From Brevibacillus brevis (GTDB lineage: Bacteria > Bacillota > Bacilli > Brevibacillales > Brevibacillaceae): a DNA stretch of 64,000 nucleotides. Location of the stretch: assembly GCF_900637055.1 (NCBI RefSeq), contig NZ_LR134338.1:1558001-1622000 (forward strand), given 5' to 3'. The notes below the pieces were generated by a model. That model ran no database searches. It had not been told where the DNA came from and saw only the letters and a program-made list of their open reading frames with translations. The translations under genes were made by a program, and so were the position numbers. Shown in pieces: positions 16,494 through 25,168 of this stretch (the first letter of the stretch is position 1; each line of letters starts with the position of its first letter).

Positions 16494-18512
16494 ATGGCTA
16501 AATTAAAAATTGATGCAACTAAATTAAATATTTTTACCACTAACGGGTTATTTAGTACCTCGGCTAATTTTACAGATGGTTTAAATATATTGAGAGCAAA
16601 AAATTCAACAGGGAAAAGTTCTTTTATGAATGCCATCTTATATGCATTAGGGATTGAAGAACTACTTGGAGGTACAAACGGGAAAACGATGAAACCCGTG
16701 CTTCGCGAAGAGGTGGCTTTCGAAGGAAATAAATATAAAGTTATTGAATCAAACGTCCAATTACAAATTTCCAATTCAAAGGGTAAAACTATTACTGTTA
16801 CAAGATGGATTACAACATCTACAAGGGATGAGAAACTTGTTGAGGTTCAATTTGGACCAACACTTACTGAAAATGGTCTTTATGAGTCGAAAGATTATTA
16901 TGTTCACATGCCAGGTTCTGCTTCAAATGAAGCTGGATTCCATTTATTCTTAGCTGATTTTATTGATTGGGAATTACCTCTGGTGCCTGCATTTGAGGGG
17001 AAAGATCGAATATTATATATTCAAAGTTTATTCCCGTTATTTTTTGTAGAACAGATCAAAGGATGGAGTTCTTTTTATGCTCCTCCATCAACTAATTACG
17101 GAATCAGGGATATATCAACAAGAGCAATCGAGTTTTTACTTGGACTGGATGTTTTACAAAATAGTAAATTGAAAGAAGAAATGAAAATAAAGAAATTGTT
17201 AATTACTCAGGAATGGGCTAGCTTAGTAAATTCGATTAAAGAAAAAGCAAATTCTGTTGGAGCAACCATTCAAAATCTTTCTGAAAAACCTGAGATACTC
17301 TCAACTTTTCATGTGCTTGTTTATAATGATGATCAGAATCTTGTCAGTATTTCGTCCAGAATTTTAATGCTTAAGGAGCATTTATATGGAAAGGCCAATA
17401 TTATTAAAAGCATACAAGAAGTCGAAAGAGAACATGAGATAAGAATTAATGAGGTCGAAGAAAGAGTTTTATTTCTACAAAACGAATCAAATGTTATCAG
17501 AAGAGAAATACATTCAGAACAAATAAATAAGGAAGCACTTGAATATAATATTATTCAATTAAAGCATGATTTAAAAACTAATCAAGATGCGCAACGTTTA
17601 TATAATCTTGGCTCAAGTCAAAACTCCTTGATTGCAAGAAAGGTATGCCCTACATGTAATCAAAGCATACATGATACTCTGCTACCTCAAGACATTGACT
17701 TACAACCAATGAGCTTAGAAGAAAATATAAGCTATATTAAAGAGCAATTGGCTGCTTTAGAATTTGGAATAAGTCAATCTAGAAGTGTGATTGAATCAAA
17801 AAATAAAAAGCTCCTGGTCATTAATGGTCATCTTGAGGAAGAAAGACGGAAACTGAGAACCTTGAAACATGAACTAAGAGAAGATCCAAGGATGTTATCT
17901 AACGTTGATGTTGAAGAGACCTTAAATCTCAAATGGAAGATTAGGCAGCTAGAAGAAGTTGAGGTAAGTATAGAAAATTTATCTGCAAAACTTGATGAGT
18001 TAAAGAACGATTGGCAACAATATTGCACTAAATTAAATAAAATTCCAGAAGAGTTCTTTTCAGAATTGGATAAATCAAAATTGATCACGCTAGAAAAGCA
18101 ATTCATATATTACTTGTCTGAATTTGGATATAGCAGCACTTCGCTAACTGATATTTCCATATCCAGAGATAAATATACACCTGTAGTAAAGGGTTTTGAT
18201 ATTAAATTTGATTCATCTGCAAGTGATTATGTAAGATTAATTTGGGCTTTTACTCTTGCGCTTGAATATGTAACTCATCAACATGGTGGAAATCATCCGA
18301 ACCTAATTTTAATGGATGAGCCTGGACAGCAGCAAATGAATTATGCAAGCATAGGGAAATTGTTTGAATCATTATCTAAACTTGGTGGGCAAAGTATAAT
18401 AGCATCTTCACTATCGACTGAAGAGATAAACACATTAACAAAAAATATAAATAAAAGAGTTATTGATCTTGGTAATGACTATATCATTAAGCCTGTCGGT
18501 TCAAAAGAATAG
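16494..18512 (+). CDS. Rad50/SMC-like ABC ATPase (DUF3732-like) of a three-gene conflict system
   Basis: A 672-residue ATPase. The Walker A motif is AKNSTGKSS (residues 35-43; the first Gly of the consensus is Ala35). Walker B is LILMDEP with Asp608-Glu609, followed by GQQQMNY, which resembles the DUF3732 branch of Rad50-like ATPases. Between them is about 350 residues of coiled coil broken near its middle by CPTC (Cys385, Cys388), a zinc-hook motif for dimerising. GAGGTAAC precedes the ATG. Such ATPases sense or act on DNA and pair with small middle proteins and effectors in anti-phage systems; that role here is inference. The gene ends at a terminator and is AT-rich throughout, unlike the flanks. 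Confidence 0.8.
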   Translation: MAKLKIDATKLNIFTTNGLFSTSANFTDGLNILRAKNSTGKSSFMNAILYALGIEELLGGTNGKTMKPVLREEVAFEGNKYKVIESNVQLQISNSKGKTITVTRWITTSTRDEKLVEVQFGPTLTENGLYESKDYYVHMPGSASNEAGFHLFLADFIDWELPLVPAFEGKDRILYIQSLFPLFFVEQIKGWSSFYAPPSTNYGIRDISTRAIEFLLGLDVLQNSKLKEEMKIKKLLITQEWASLVNSIKEKANSVGATIQNLSEKPEILSTFHVLVYNDDQNLVSISSRILMLKEHLYGKANIIKSIQEVEREHEIRINEVEERVLFLQNESNVIRREIHSEQINKEALEYNIIQLKHDLKTNQDAQRLYNLGSSQNSLIARKVCPTCNQSIHDTLLPQDIDLQPMSLEENISYIKEQLAALEFGISQSRSVIESKNKKLLVINGHLEEERRKLRTLKHELREDPRMLSNVDVEETLNLKWKIRQLEEVEVSIENLSAKLDELKNDWQQYCTKLNKIPEEFFSELDKSKLITLEKQFIYYLSEFGYSSTSLTDISISRDKYTPVVKGFDIKFDSSASDYVRLIWAFTLALEYVTHQHGGNHPNLILMDEPGQQQMNYASIGKLFESLSKLGGQSIIASSLSTEEINTLTKNINKRVIDLGNDYIIKPVGSKE

Positions 18513-18614
18513 ATGTAACTGAGTGAACAAGTAATTATAGCCAAGTTCGAAATTGGGTAATTAACTGGTTTATGTCACACTACACATTAAAACTCGACTA
18601 AGGTAACAACAAGA

Positions 18615-18646
18615 GCCAGCTATCAGATAGCCGGTTTTTTGTTTTT
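18615..18646 (+). terminator. Terminator of the three-gene island
   Basis: CC-GCTAT (18616-18623, one mismatch inside) pairs with ATAGC-GG (18627-18634), followed by TTTTTTGTTTTTT. Confidence 0.7.
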
Positions 18647-18678
18647 TAAGTAAGTTAAAATAGGAGAGATTGTAGTTT

Positions 18679-18798
18679 ATGACTCATGAACGCTCAGCAG
18701 ATGCATGCAACGATACCTTCATCCTTGCTACTAACAAGATTGTGAACTATTCTTTTGAAACATGTATGATGCCACCTCCTCTTTTATATTCCCGATGA
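18679..18798 (+). CDS. Possible 39-residue protein, unrecognised
   Basis: An open frame starting MTHERSADACNDTF and ending PPPLLYSR, with AGGAGAG 10-12 bases before the ATG. It has three cysteines and no membrane segment. It lies in the 403-bp gap between the island terminator and the PHP gene, which otherwise shows nothing. It may be a chance frame; no family is recognised. Confidence 0.25.
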   Translation: MTHERSADACNDTFILATNKIVNYSFETCMMPPPLLYSR

Positions 18799-18915
18799 AG
18801 TAAGTATGCACGCTACAAATAGGAATTTGGTCTGTTATTACCCGACATATGTATGGAACCAAACGCATATATAACGATAGAAAATAGCAGGGACGAACCC
18901 AAGGAGGTGATCGGG

Positions 18916-19914
18916 ATGAAGGTAGACTTTCACGTTCATCTGGAGGAAGGGCCGTATTCGCTGGACTGGTTGCTCAGGCAAGCGGAATCATTGCGCCCCC
19001 TTGTGGAGCATGCCGAAGTGAAGGGGAGCCGAAAATGGGTAAGTATACTGACCAATGGGTTGGCAGAACGTCTTCAACAAGGCCCGTATTCACGGGATTG
19101 GCTTGAGTTGTATCGATTACGTGCCAAACAGGCGGGGATTCAGCAAGTTTGCGTGGTCGAGCACTTATACCGTTTTCTTGAGTATCGGTCGTACTACGAA
19201 CAGCATGTGCACATCGGCTCTGATCGCTTGGGGACAGCGCAGCGCAGATGGCTGAGTCAGGTCGCAAACGACTCCCTGGACAGCTTTGTTATTTTCCTGC
19301 AAAAAGAGCGGCTTCGTTGGGCGGAGGATGGAATGGAGCTGCGTGTCGGGATTGAACTGGATTATTTTTCAGGTGGAGAAGAGACATTGCGGCATGTCAT
19401 CAATCAATATCCTTGGGATGTGTGCATAGGGTCCGTGCATTTTCTGGAAGGCTGGGGCTATCCGATCCAGGATGCACGAGAACGCTTTGGAAGACAGGAG
19501 TTAATCGGATTGTACAGCCTTTATTTTGATACGCTGGAGCAGGCGATCGAATCGCAACTATTCGATGTCATTGCTCATATCGATGGCATCAAAGCGTTTG
19601 GTGTGCGACCGGAAGAAACTGCACTATTGCCATATTATCAGCGTGTGGCCCGAGCTCTTGGACGCAGGGGGATTGCGACGGAAATCAATACAGGCTACGG
19701 CCTGGCGAGTCAGCTCCGGGAATTTTCGCCCAGCTATCGTTTTCTGGAAATTCTGTTCCAGAATGAGGTGCCCATCACCTTGGCGTCTAGCGCTAATGCA
19801 CCTGATCAAGTCGGTCAGCAGTTGGACGAGGCTCGAGCGCAGTTGAAACGGGCAGGCTATACGAGCTTTGCCGTTTTTGAAAAACGAAGCCGCAGCATGC
19901 TCGCTCTGGATTAG
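18916..19914 (+). CDS. PHP-domain phosphoesterase, histidinol-phosphatase-like
   Basis: A 332-residue PHP-fold metal-dependent phosphatase. The first HxH metal motif is DFHVHLEEGPYS at the N-terminus, VVEHLYRF and the GIELDYFSG glutamate follow, then IGSVHFLEGWGYP and VIAHIDGIKAFG, and a late EINTGYG. This matches HisJ-type histidinol-phosphatases, although no other his gene is close and the protein is longer than HisJ because of an insert after residue 30, so the substrate is uncertain. AAGGAGGTGAT before the ATG at 18916 fixes the start; an in-frame ATG at 18853 would place that ribosome site inside the protein. The next gene begins 75 bp downstream. Confidence 0.82.
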   Translation: MKVDFHVHLEEGPYSLDWLLRQAESLRPLVEHAEVKGSRKWVSILTNGLAERLQQGPYSRDWLELYRLRAKQAGIQQVCVVEHLYRFLEYRSYYEQHVHIGSDRLGTAQRRWLSQVANDSLDSFVIFLQKERLRWAEDGMELRVGIELDYFSGGEETLRHVINQYPWDVCIGSVHFLEGWGYPIQDARERFGRQELIGLYSLYFDTLEQAIESQLFDVIAHIDGIKAFGVRPEETALLPYYQRVARALGRRGIATEINTGYGLASQLREFSPSYRFLEILFQNEVPITLASSANAPDQVGQQLDEARAQLKRAGYTSFAVFEKRSRSMLALD

Positions 19915-19988
19915 TCAAGCTCCCCATTTGGCCCATGATTCTGCTATGATGGGAAAAGAATGGTGCATCCAGGGGAGGAGTAAGAACC

Positions 19989-21176
19989 ATGGCCTTGCAG
20001 GAACAATTAAAAGAGCTACTAAAAGAGATGGAACCGCAAATGATTAGCTGGAGGCGTCATCTGCACCAGCATCCCGAGCTTTCCTTTCAAGAGGAGAAGA
20101 CTCCGGCCCTCATTGCCGAAATATTGAGAGGACTTCACTTCGATGAGGTTCGCACAGGAGTTGGCGGTAGAGGAGTCATCGGCGTTTTGCGCGGAGGGCG
20201 CCCGGGTAAGGTCGTTGCGTTGCGTGCGGATTTTGACGCGCTGCCGATTCAAGATCAAAAAGAAGTGCCGTATAAATCTACCGTACCTGGCGTCATGCAT
20301 GCGTGTGGACATGATGCGCACACTTCCCAGCTACTAGGACTCGCTTCTGTTTTGGCAGCACATCGTGAGCAGTTTGCCGGTGAAATTCGCTTTGTCTTTC
20401 AGCATGCGGAAGAGGAAAATCCAGGCGGAGCTACCCAAATGGTTCAGGATGGTGCTGTAGATGGCGTCGATGCGATCTTTGGCGTTCATCTTTGGTCGAT
20501 GTTCCCAGTAGGGAAGGTATACATTAGTGCAGGTCCGCTCATGGCGAATACGGACGACTTTTCTATCGAGATCAAAGGAAGAGGGGGACACGGCGCTGTT
20601 CCAGAAGAAACCGTCGACTCCATTGTGATCGGTTCCCAAATCGTCGGTCATCTGCAAACGATTGCCAGCCGCAACGTCAGCCCGTTGGAAAGTGTGGTCG
20701 TGACCGTGGGGACGTTCCACGGCGGAGATAGTACGAACATCATCGCAGATAGCTGTCGTTTGACAGGGACTGTCCGCACCTTTTTGCCAGACGTCCGCGA
20801 TCGTGCGGAGCAGCGCCTGGCAGAAATTGCGGAGGGGACAGCTGCCATGATGGGAGGCAGCGCTACAGTTGTCTACGATCGAGGGTATCCAGCCGTCATT
20901 AACCATGAAAAAGAAACAGCGATCGCACAGGAAGCAGCCCTTGCCGCATTTGGAGCTGGTCGTGTGGAATCGATGAAGCCGTTGATGGGTGGCGAGGACT
21001 TTTCTTATTACTTGGAAAAGGTGCCCGGCGCTTACTTGTTCGTAGGGGCAGGCAATCCGGAAAAACTGGCGACATATCCCCATCATCATCCCCGTTTTGA
21101 TATCGACGAGGATGCCATGCTGATCGCAGGCGAGCTCTTGGGACGAACAGCGCTGCACTATTTGGAAACACAGTAA
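19989..21176 (+). CDS. M20 family metallopeptidase/amidohydrolase
   Basis: A 395-residue M20D-type amidohydrolase (aminoacylase/hippurate hydrolase/N-acetyl-diaminopimelate deacetylase branch). Metal and catalytic motifs are RRHLHQHPELSFQEE, LRADFDALPI, HACGHDAHTS, QHAEEENPGGA, and GGEDFSYYLEKVPG near the end. A dimerisation lid domain lies in the middle (GRGGHGAVPEETVDS). It removes acyl groups from amino acids or cleaves small peptides in the cytoplasm; the exact substrate cannot be read. GGGGAGGAG precedes the ATG. It is followed by a terminator. Confidence 0.92.
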   Translation: MALQEQLKELLKEMEPQMISWRRHLHQHPELSFQEEKTPALIAEILRGLHFDEVRTGVGGRGVIGVLRGGRPGKVVALRADFDALPIQDQKEVPYKSTVPGVMHACGHDAHTSQLLGLASVLAAHREQFAGEIRFVFQHAEEENPGGATQMVQDGAVDGVDAIFGVHLWSMFPVGKVYISAGPLMANTDDFSIEIKGRGGHGAVPEETVDSIVIGSQIVGHLQTIASRNVSPLESVVVTVGTFHGGDSTNIIADSCRLTGTVRTFLPDVRDRAEQRLAEIAEGTAAMMGGSATVVYDRGYPAVINHEKETAIAQEAALAAFGAGRVESMKPLMGGEDFSYYLEKVPGAYLFVGAGNPEKLATYPHHHPRFDIDEDAMLIAGELLGRTALHYLETQ

Positions 21177-21199
21177 CGATAAGAAAACGCATGAAAGAT

Positions 21200-21236
21200 G
21201 CGCTTTTGCCTACAAAGGACAAAGGCGCTTTTTTTG
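21200..21236 (+). terminator. Terminator of the M20 peptidase gene
   Basis: GCGCTTTTG (21200-21208) pairs with CAAAGGCGC (21220-21228) with one G-T pair, followed by seven T. Confidence 0.8.
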
Positions 21237-21299
21237 TTTTCAACCATAAGCTATACGAGGCTAGCTAGAAAATCGAACAAGGGAGGGAGTGGCCTTTCG

Positions 21300-22391
21300 G
21301 TGAGAAAACGGATAGGCGTACTGACCTACCGAGGAGAATCAGGCTTTGTCGAGCCCGGCTATTTGCGAAGGCTGGTTAAGGAAGGAAGAGAAATGGGGGC
21401 AGAGGTTTTTTTATTTACCCCACAAGATGTCCGTTTTGAAGAAAAGCGGATCAACGGTTATGTACCAGATGGCACGAAGTGGAGACGAGAGCGTTTTTCC
21501 TGGCCCGACATCGTCATTGATCGTTATCGCTACTATCCATTGCCCAAGCATCGTGCCTATTTGCCATTTCGCAAACAAGACTGGTTTCGTTATGCGAATA
21601 ACCGCTTCTCGAACAAATATGTCGTTCATCAGATTTTGATACAAGATCCGGAGCTACAGCGCTGGCTTCCCGAAACACTCCCCTACGAGAGAAAAACGCT
21701 TGCCTCTATGCTTGCCAATCATCGTCAGGTTTATCTCAAGCCGACAAACGGCACAGGAGGCAGAAGCATACTGCGTGTGGAGAAACGAGCAGGTCGCTAC
21801 CTTTTGCATGGCAGGACCAAGCAGCAAGCCAAAAGCTGCGAAAAACTGGCGACGCTCACAGAGGTGTGCGATCGGCTTGAGCATTGGATGAAGAATGAGA
21901 AGAGCGGAAACGAGCAGTTTTTTCTTCAGCAGGGGCTTCGGTTGTCACTGGTTCCCAAACGAACAGTAGATGCTCGGCTACTCGTGCAAAAGGACGGGAC
22001 GGGTCAATGGTGTTTGACCGGGATGGGCATTCGTGTTGGGCCGATACAATCGTCCACCTCGAATTTGCATGGGGGAGGAACAGCTTTGCCTGCTGTTTCC
22101 TTTTTGGTCAAACGATTTGGTCAGGAAGTGGCAGAGCGGATCGTGCTGGAATGCAAGGAGCTCGCGATCAAGACTGTCACACGCATTGAAGAGCATTTTG
22201 GACTGATGATGGAGTTTGGTTTTGACCTGGGGATTGATGTTCACGGGAAGGTTTGGATTATCGAAATCAATCCGAAGCCAGGCAGAGAAATTTTCAAGCA
22301 AATGCGTCAGCACAAGCGCTATGCGATGGCGGTTAGACGGCCGCTGGAGTACGCGCTGTATCTCGTTAATAAAAATAATTCACCTGACTAA
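21300..22391 (+). CDS. YheC/YheD-family ATP-grasp-like protein (spore coat associated)
   Basis: A 363-residue member of the YheC/YheD family, ATP-grasp-fold proteins associated with the endospore in Bacillus. Visible features are the N-terminal IGVLTYRGESGF, FRYANNRFSNKYVVHQIL, the ATP-grasp-like VYLKPTNGTGGRSILRV, and the C-terminal FGFDLGIDVHGKVWIIEINPKPGR with the conserved E-I-N metal motif. GTG at 21300 follows GGGAGGGAG by about 10 bases; the frame is open further upstream into the terminator of the previous gene, which is not credible as coding. Substrate and product are not known. Confidence 0.87.
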   Translation: MRKRIGVLTYRGESGFVEPGYLRRLVKEGREMGAEVFLFTPQDVRFEEKRINGYVPDGTKWRRERFSWPDIVIDRYRYYPLPKHRAYLPFRKQDWFRYANNRFSNKYVVHQILIQDPELQRWLPETLPYERKTLASMLANHRQVYLKPTNGTGGRSILRVEKRAGRYLLHGRTKQQAKSCEKLATLTEVCDRLEHWMKNEKSGNEQFFLQQGLRLSLVPKRTVDARLLVQKDGTGQWCLTGMGIRVGPIQSSTSNLHGGGTALPAVSFLVKRFGQEVAERIVLECKELAIKTVTRIEEHFGLMMEFGFDLGIDVHGKVWIIEINPKPGREIFKQMRQHKRYAMAVRRPLEYALYLVNKNNSPD

Positions 22392-22395
22392 AGTG

Positions 22396-22425
22396 GATCT
22401 TCCATAGAGGAAGGTCTCTTTTTTT
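22396..22425 (+). terminator. Terminator of the YheC/D gene
   Basis: GATCTTCC (22396-22403) pairs with GGAAGGTC (22409-22416) with one G-T pair, then a C-containing T tract to 22425. Confidence 0.75.
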
Positions 22426-22495
22426 GGTATTTTCGTTTCTTTTAAGAGGGGGACACGGCATAATAATAAAAAAATGCACAAGAGGTGATAGGTAC

Positions 22496-23335
22496 ATGCA
22501 AAAGCAATCATTTTCCATCGCACTCGACGAGGAGTTGACGCTGCGCGGAGACATTCATTCAGAGGAAGCAGCAGGTTCAGCGCAGCCGCTGCTGCTATTT
22601 TGCCATGGCTTCAAAGGCTTCAAGGATTGGGGAAGCTTTCCGTACGTAGCCGATGAGCTGGCCAAGCAAGGCATTACCACGATTCGCTTTAATTTTAGCT
22701 GCAATGGCGTAGGGGAGAGCTTGACGGAGTTCGACGAGCTGGAGAAATTCGGACGCAATACGTATGCCCGCGAACTTGCCGATCTGCAAGCCTTGACGGA
22801 ACGGATTTTGTCAGGTGAGCTTCCTGTCCCCGATTATGTGGACAAAACGAAGCTGTATGTATTGGGACACAGCAAGGGCGGCGGTGACGCGATTTTATTC
22901 GGAGCAAACAACCCGCATGTGGCAGGGATTGTGACCTGGAACGGAATCGCTCATGTCGATTTGTTCGACGAGAGGCTGCGCCGACAAATAGAAGAGACAG
23001 GCGTTGGATACATAGCGAATGCACGAACCGGTCAAGATATGCCAATCACGAGAGTCGTGATCGAGGACGTGGACAACAATCGCCAAAAATACGATATTTT
23101 GGAACTTGTTTCTACGATGGAGCAACCACTGTGCATCATCACAGGAGAAAAAGATTATGTCCGTCTGGTAGAGGGTGCAAAAAGAATTCATGAGGTCGCC
23201 AAAAACAGCGAGCTGCACTGGATAGAAGGCGGCGATCATACATTTAACACGCGTCATCCGTTTGCGGGAACATCGGCTCCGCTCGAAGATGCGATCAAGC
23301 AAACCGTCGCATTTGTCCGCACCCCACGGACATAG
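22496..23335 (+). CDS. Alpha/beta hydrolase
   Basis: A 279-residue alpha/beta hydrolase of the dienelactone-hydrolase/esterase type. The oxyanion region is LLLFCHGFKGFKDW, the nucleophile elbow is GHSKGGGDA, and the catalytic His is in EGGDHTFNTRHPF; the acid is probably Asp in ITGEKDYV. No signal peptide, so cytoplasmic. The ATG at 22496 follows AGAGGTGAT. The substrate is unknown. It stands alone between two terminated units. Confidence 0.88.
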   Translation: MQKQSFSIALDEELTLRGDIHSEEAAGSAQPLLLFCHGFKGFKDWGSFPYVADELAKQGITTIRFNFSCNGVGESLTEFDELEKFGRNTYARELADLQALTERILSGELPVPDYVDKTKLYVLGHSKGGGDAILFGANNPHVAGIVTWNGIAHVDLFDERLRRQIEETGVGYIANARTGQDMPITRVVIEDVDNNRQKYDILELVSTMEQPLCIITGEKDYVRLVEGAKRIHEVAKNSELHWIEGGDHTFNTRHPFAGTSAPLEDAIKQTVAFVRTPRT

Positions 23336-23357
23336 AAAAAACCTCGATTTTCCTGCG

Positions 23358-23386
23358 TTTTCAATCCATTTGGGCTGTGGTATACT
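23358..23386 (+). promoter_or_regulatory. Sigma-A promoter of the citramalate synthase gene
   Basis: TTTTCA (23358-23363), 17 bases, then TATACT (23381-23386) with TG one base before it (extended -10). Confidence 0.5.
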
Positions 23387-23394
23387 GAGAAACG

Positions 23395-23407
23395 TCTAAC
23401 GGTTAGA
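23395..23407. promoter_or_regulatory. Palindrome at the transcription start of citramalate synthase
   Basis: TCTAACGGTTAGA is a perfect 6+1+6 palindrome about 10 bases after the -10 box, well placed for a repressor or an RNA hairpin at the very 5' end. Confidence 0.4.
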
Positions 23408-23453
23408 ATGATGTGATTATTCAGAAAAATAACAGAACAGGTGGAGAAGAAAC

Positions 23454-25076
23454 ATGAATAGCAAGGTGTATCTGTATGATACGACCCTGCGAGATGGTAC
23501 GCAGGGAGAGGGGATCAGCCTGTCGGTAGAAGACAAGATAAAGATCGCACTGCGGCTGGATCAGTTTGGTATCGATTTTATTGAAGGCGGTTGGCCGGGC
23601 AGCAATCCGAAGGACATGGCTTTTTTTGAGCGTATCCGGGAAATTTCGCTGCAACATGCAAAGGTAACGGCTTTTGGCAGTACCTGTAGACCGAATGTAG
23701 CAGCGCGGGATGATGACAATCTGCAAGCGTTGATCTTAAGCGGAGCTTCGGCGGCGGCGATCTTCGGGAAATCGTGGGACTTGCACGTGACGGATGCTCT
23801 CAAGACGACATTGGAAGAAAACGTGCGCATGGTCGCTGATTCGGTCGCATTTTTAAAAGAAAACGGACTGACGACTCTCTTTTTGGCCGAGCATTTCTTC
23901 GATGGGTACAAGGCGAATCCGCGCTACGCATTGCGGGTGCTGGAAGCGGCAGAAGAAGCTGGAGCTGACTGGATTGTTCTCTGTGATACAAACGGCGGGA
24001 CACTGCCGCATGAAGTTTATGATATTGTCAAAACGACTGTGGGCCATCTGCGGACGCCTGTAGGCATTCATCCGCATAATGACAGCGGAGTGGCGGTTGC
24101 CAATGCGTTAGCTGCCATTCAGGCTGGCGCAAAGCAAGTTCAAGGAACCATTAATGGAATCGGCGAGCGCTGCGGAAACGTCAACCTGATTTCTGTAGTT
24201 CCGAATTTGCAGCTCAAGCTGGGCTATCAATGTGTGAGGACTGATCAATTGCAGGAGCTGACACAGCTGTCGCGCTATGTCGCGGAAATTGCCAACATGA
24301 CGATGCCGAACAACCAGCCGTTTGTCGGGTATAGTGCTTTTGCTCACAAGGGCGGTATTCACGTAAGCGCCGTTATGCGCGACCCGAAAACGTACGAGCA
24401 CATCGAGCCGGAAAACATCGGCAACAAACGTCGCGTACTCGTCTCAGAGCTCGCTGGTCAAAGCAATCTGCTCGCCAAAATGGAAGAGCTCGAGATCGAT
24501 CTGTCGCTGGATCGGGAAAAGGCGAGAGAAATCATTACACACATCAAAGAGCGCGAATTCCAAGGCTATCAATACGAGGGAGCAGAGGCTTCGCTCACGC
24601 TGATGCTCTTAGAAGCCTCCGGCAAGCTGAAAAACCTGTTCAAGCTCGACTCCTTCAAGATCATGCTGGAAAAGGCAGCCGTCCAATCGATCACGTCGGA
24701 GGCGACTGTAAAGCTGCGTGTGAACGGGGAGTCTGTCCATACGGCGGCTGATGGCAATGGTCCGGTCAACGCGCTGGACAATGCGATGCGAAAAGCGCTG
24801 GAAGGCTACTACCCATGCATTGCAAAAATGCAGCTGGAAGATTACAAAGTGCGTGTCTTGGATGAAAACGGCGCGACTGCCGCAAAAGTACGTGTCCTAA
24901 TCGAATCCTCGAGCAACGGCGAAAAGTGGAGCACAGTCGGCGTCTCCACCAACGTCATCGAGGCGAGCTGGGAAGCGCTGGCGGACAGTATCCGTTACTT
25001 GCTGTGGAAAGAAGGCTGCGAGGAAGTCGGAAGTCTTGCTTCCTCAGGGACGCGCGTAGGGATTGTGAATCATTAG
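23454..25076 (+). CDS. cimA: (R)-citramalate synthase
   Basis: A 540-residue enzyme of the isopropylmalate/homocitrate synthase family. It condenses pyruvate and acetyl-CoA to citramalate, the threonine-independent entry to isoleucine. YDTTLRDGTQGEGISLSVEDK, CDTNGGTLPHEV, GIHPHNDSGVAVANAL and the C-terminal LeuA-type allosteric domain (from about residue 400) are all present. The TQGEG form and GWPGSNPKD are typical of CimA rather than LeuA. Length agrees with the family (about 530). GGTGGAGAAGAAAC precedes the ATG. It stands alone behind its own promoter with a palindrome at +10. Confidence 0.93.
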   Translation: MNSKVYLYDTTLRDGTQGEGISLSVEDKIKIALRLDQFGIDFIEGGWPGSNPKDMAFFERIREISLQHAKVTAFGSTCRPNVAARDDDNLQALILSGASAAAIFGKSWDLHVTDALKTTLEENVRMVADSVAFLKENGLTTLFLAEHFFDGYKANPRYALRVLEAAEEAGADWIVLCDTNGGTLPHEVYDIVKTTVGHLRTPVGIHPHNDSGVAVANALAAIQAGAKQVQGTINGIGERCGNVNLISVVPNLQLKLGYQCVRTDQLQELTQLSRYVAEIANMTMPNNQPFVGYSAFAHKGGIHVSAVMRDPKTYEHIEPENIGNKRRVLVSELAGQSNLLAKMEELEIDLSLDREKAREIITHIKEREFQGYQYEGAEASLTLMLLEASGKLKNLFKLDSFKIMLEKAAVQSITSEATVKLRVNGESVHTAADGNGPVNALDNAMRKALEGYYPCIAKMQLEDYKVRVLDENGATAAKVRVLIESSSNGEKWSTVGVSTNVIEASWEALADSIRYLLWKEGCEEVGSLASSGTRVGIVNH

Positions 25077-25083
25077 CAAAGTG

Positions 25084-25120
25084 AACCAGCCCAGGCTGAT
25101 GCCGTCGGGCTGGTTTTCTG
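25084..25120 (+). terminator. Terminator of cimA
   Basis: AACCAGCCC (25084-25092) pairs with GGGCTGGTT (25107-25115), followed by TTCTGTT. Confidence 0.8.
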
Positions 25121-25168
25121 TTACCTTTCTATATTTACATAATCTTCGTTATTGGAAGTGAAATGAGC

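Noticed and set aside
14541..18660. Prophage or integrative element around the three-gene island
   Set aside because: No integrase, recombinase, tRNA gene or matching direct repeats at the edges are visible; only base composition marks it as foreign.
23340..23453. T-box or attenuator leader before cimA
   Set aside because: The leader is too short (about 60 bases) and lacks the T-box core; only a 13-bp palindrome is present.
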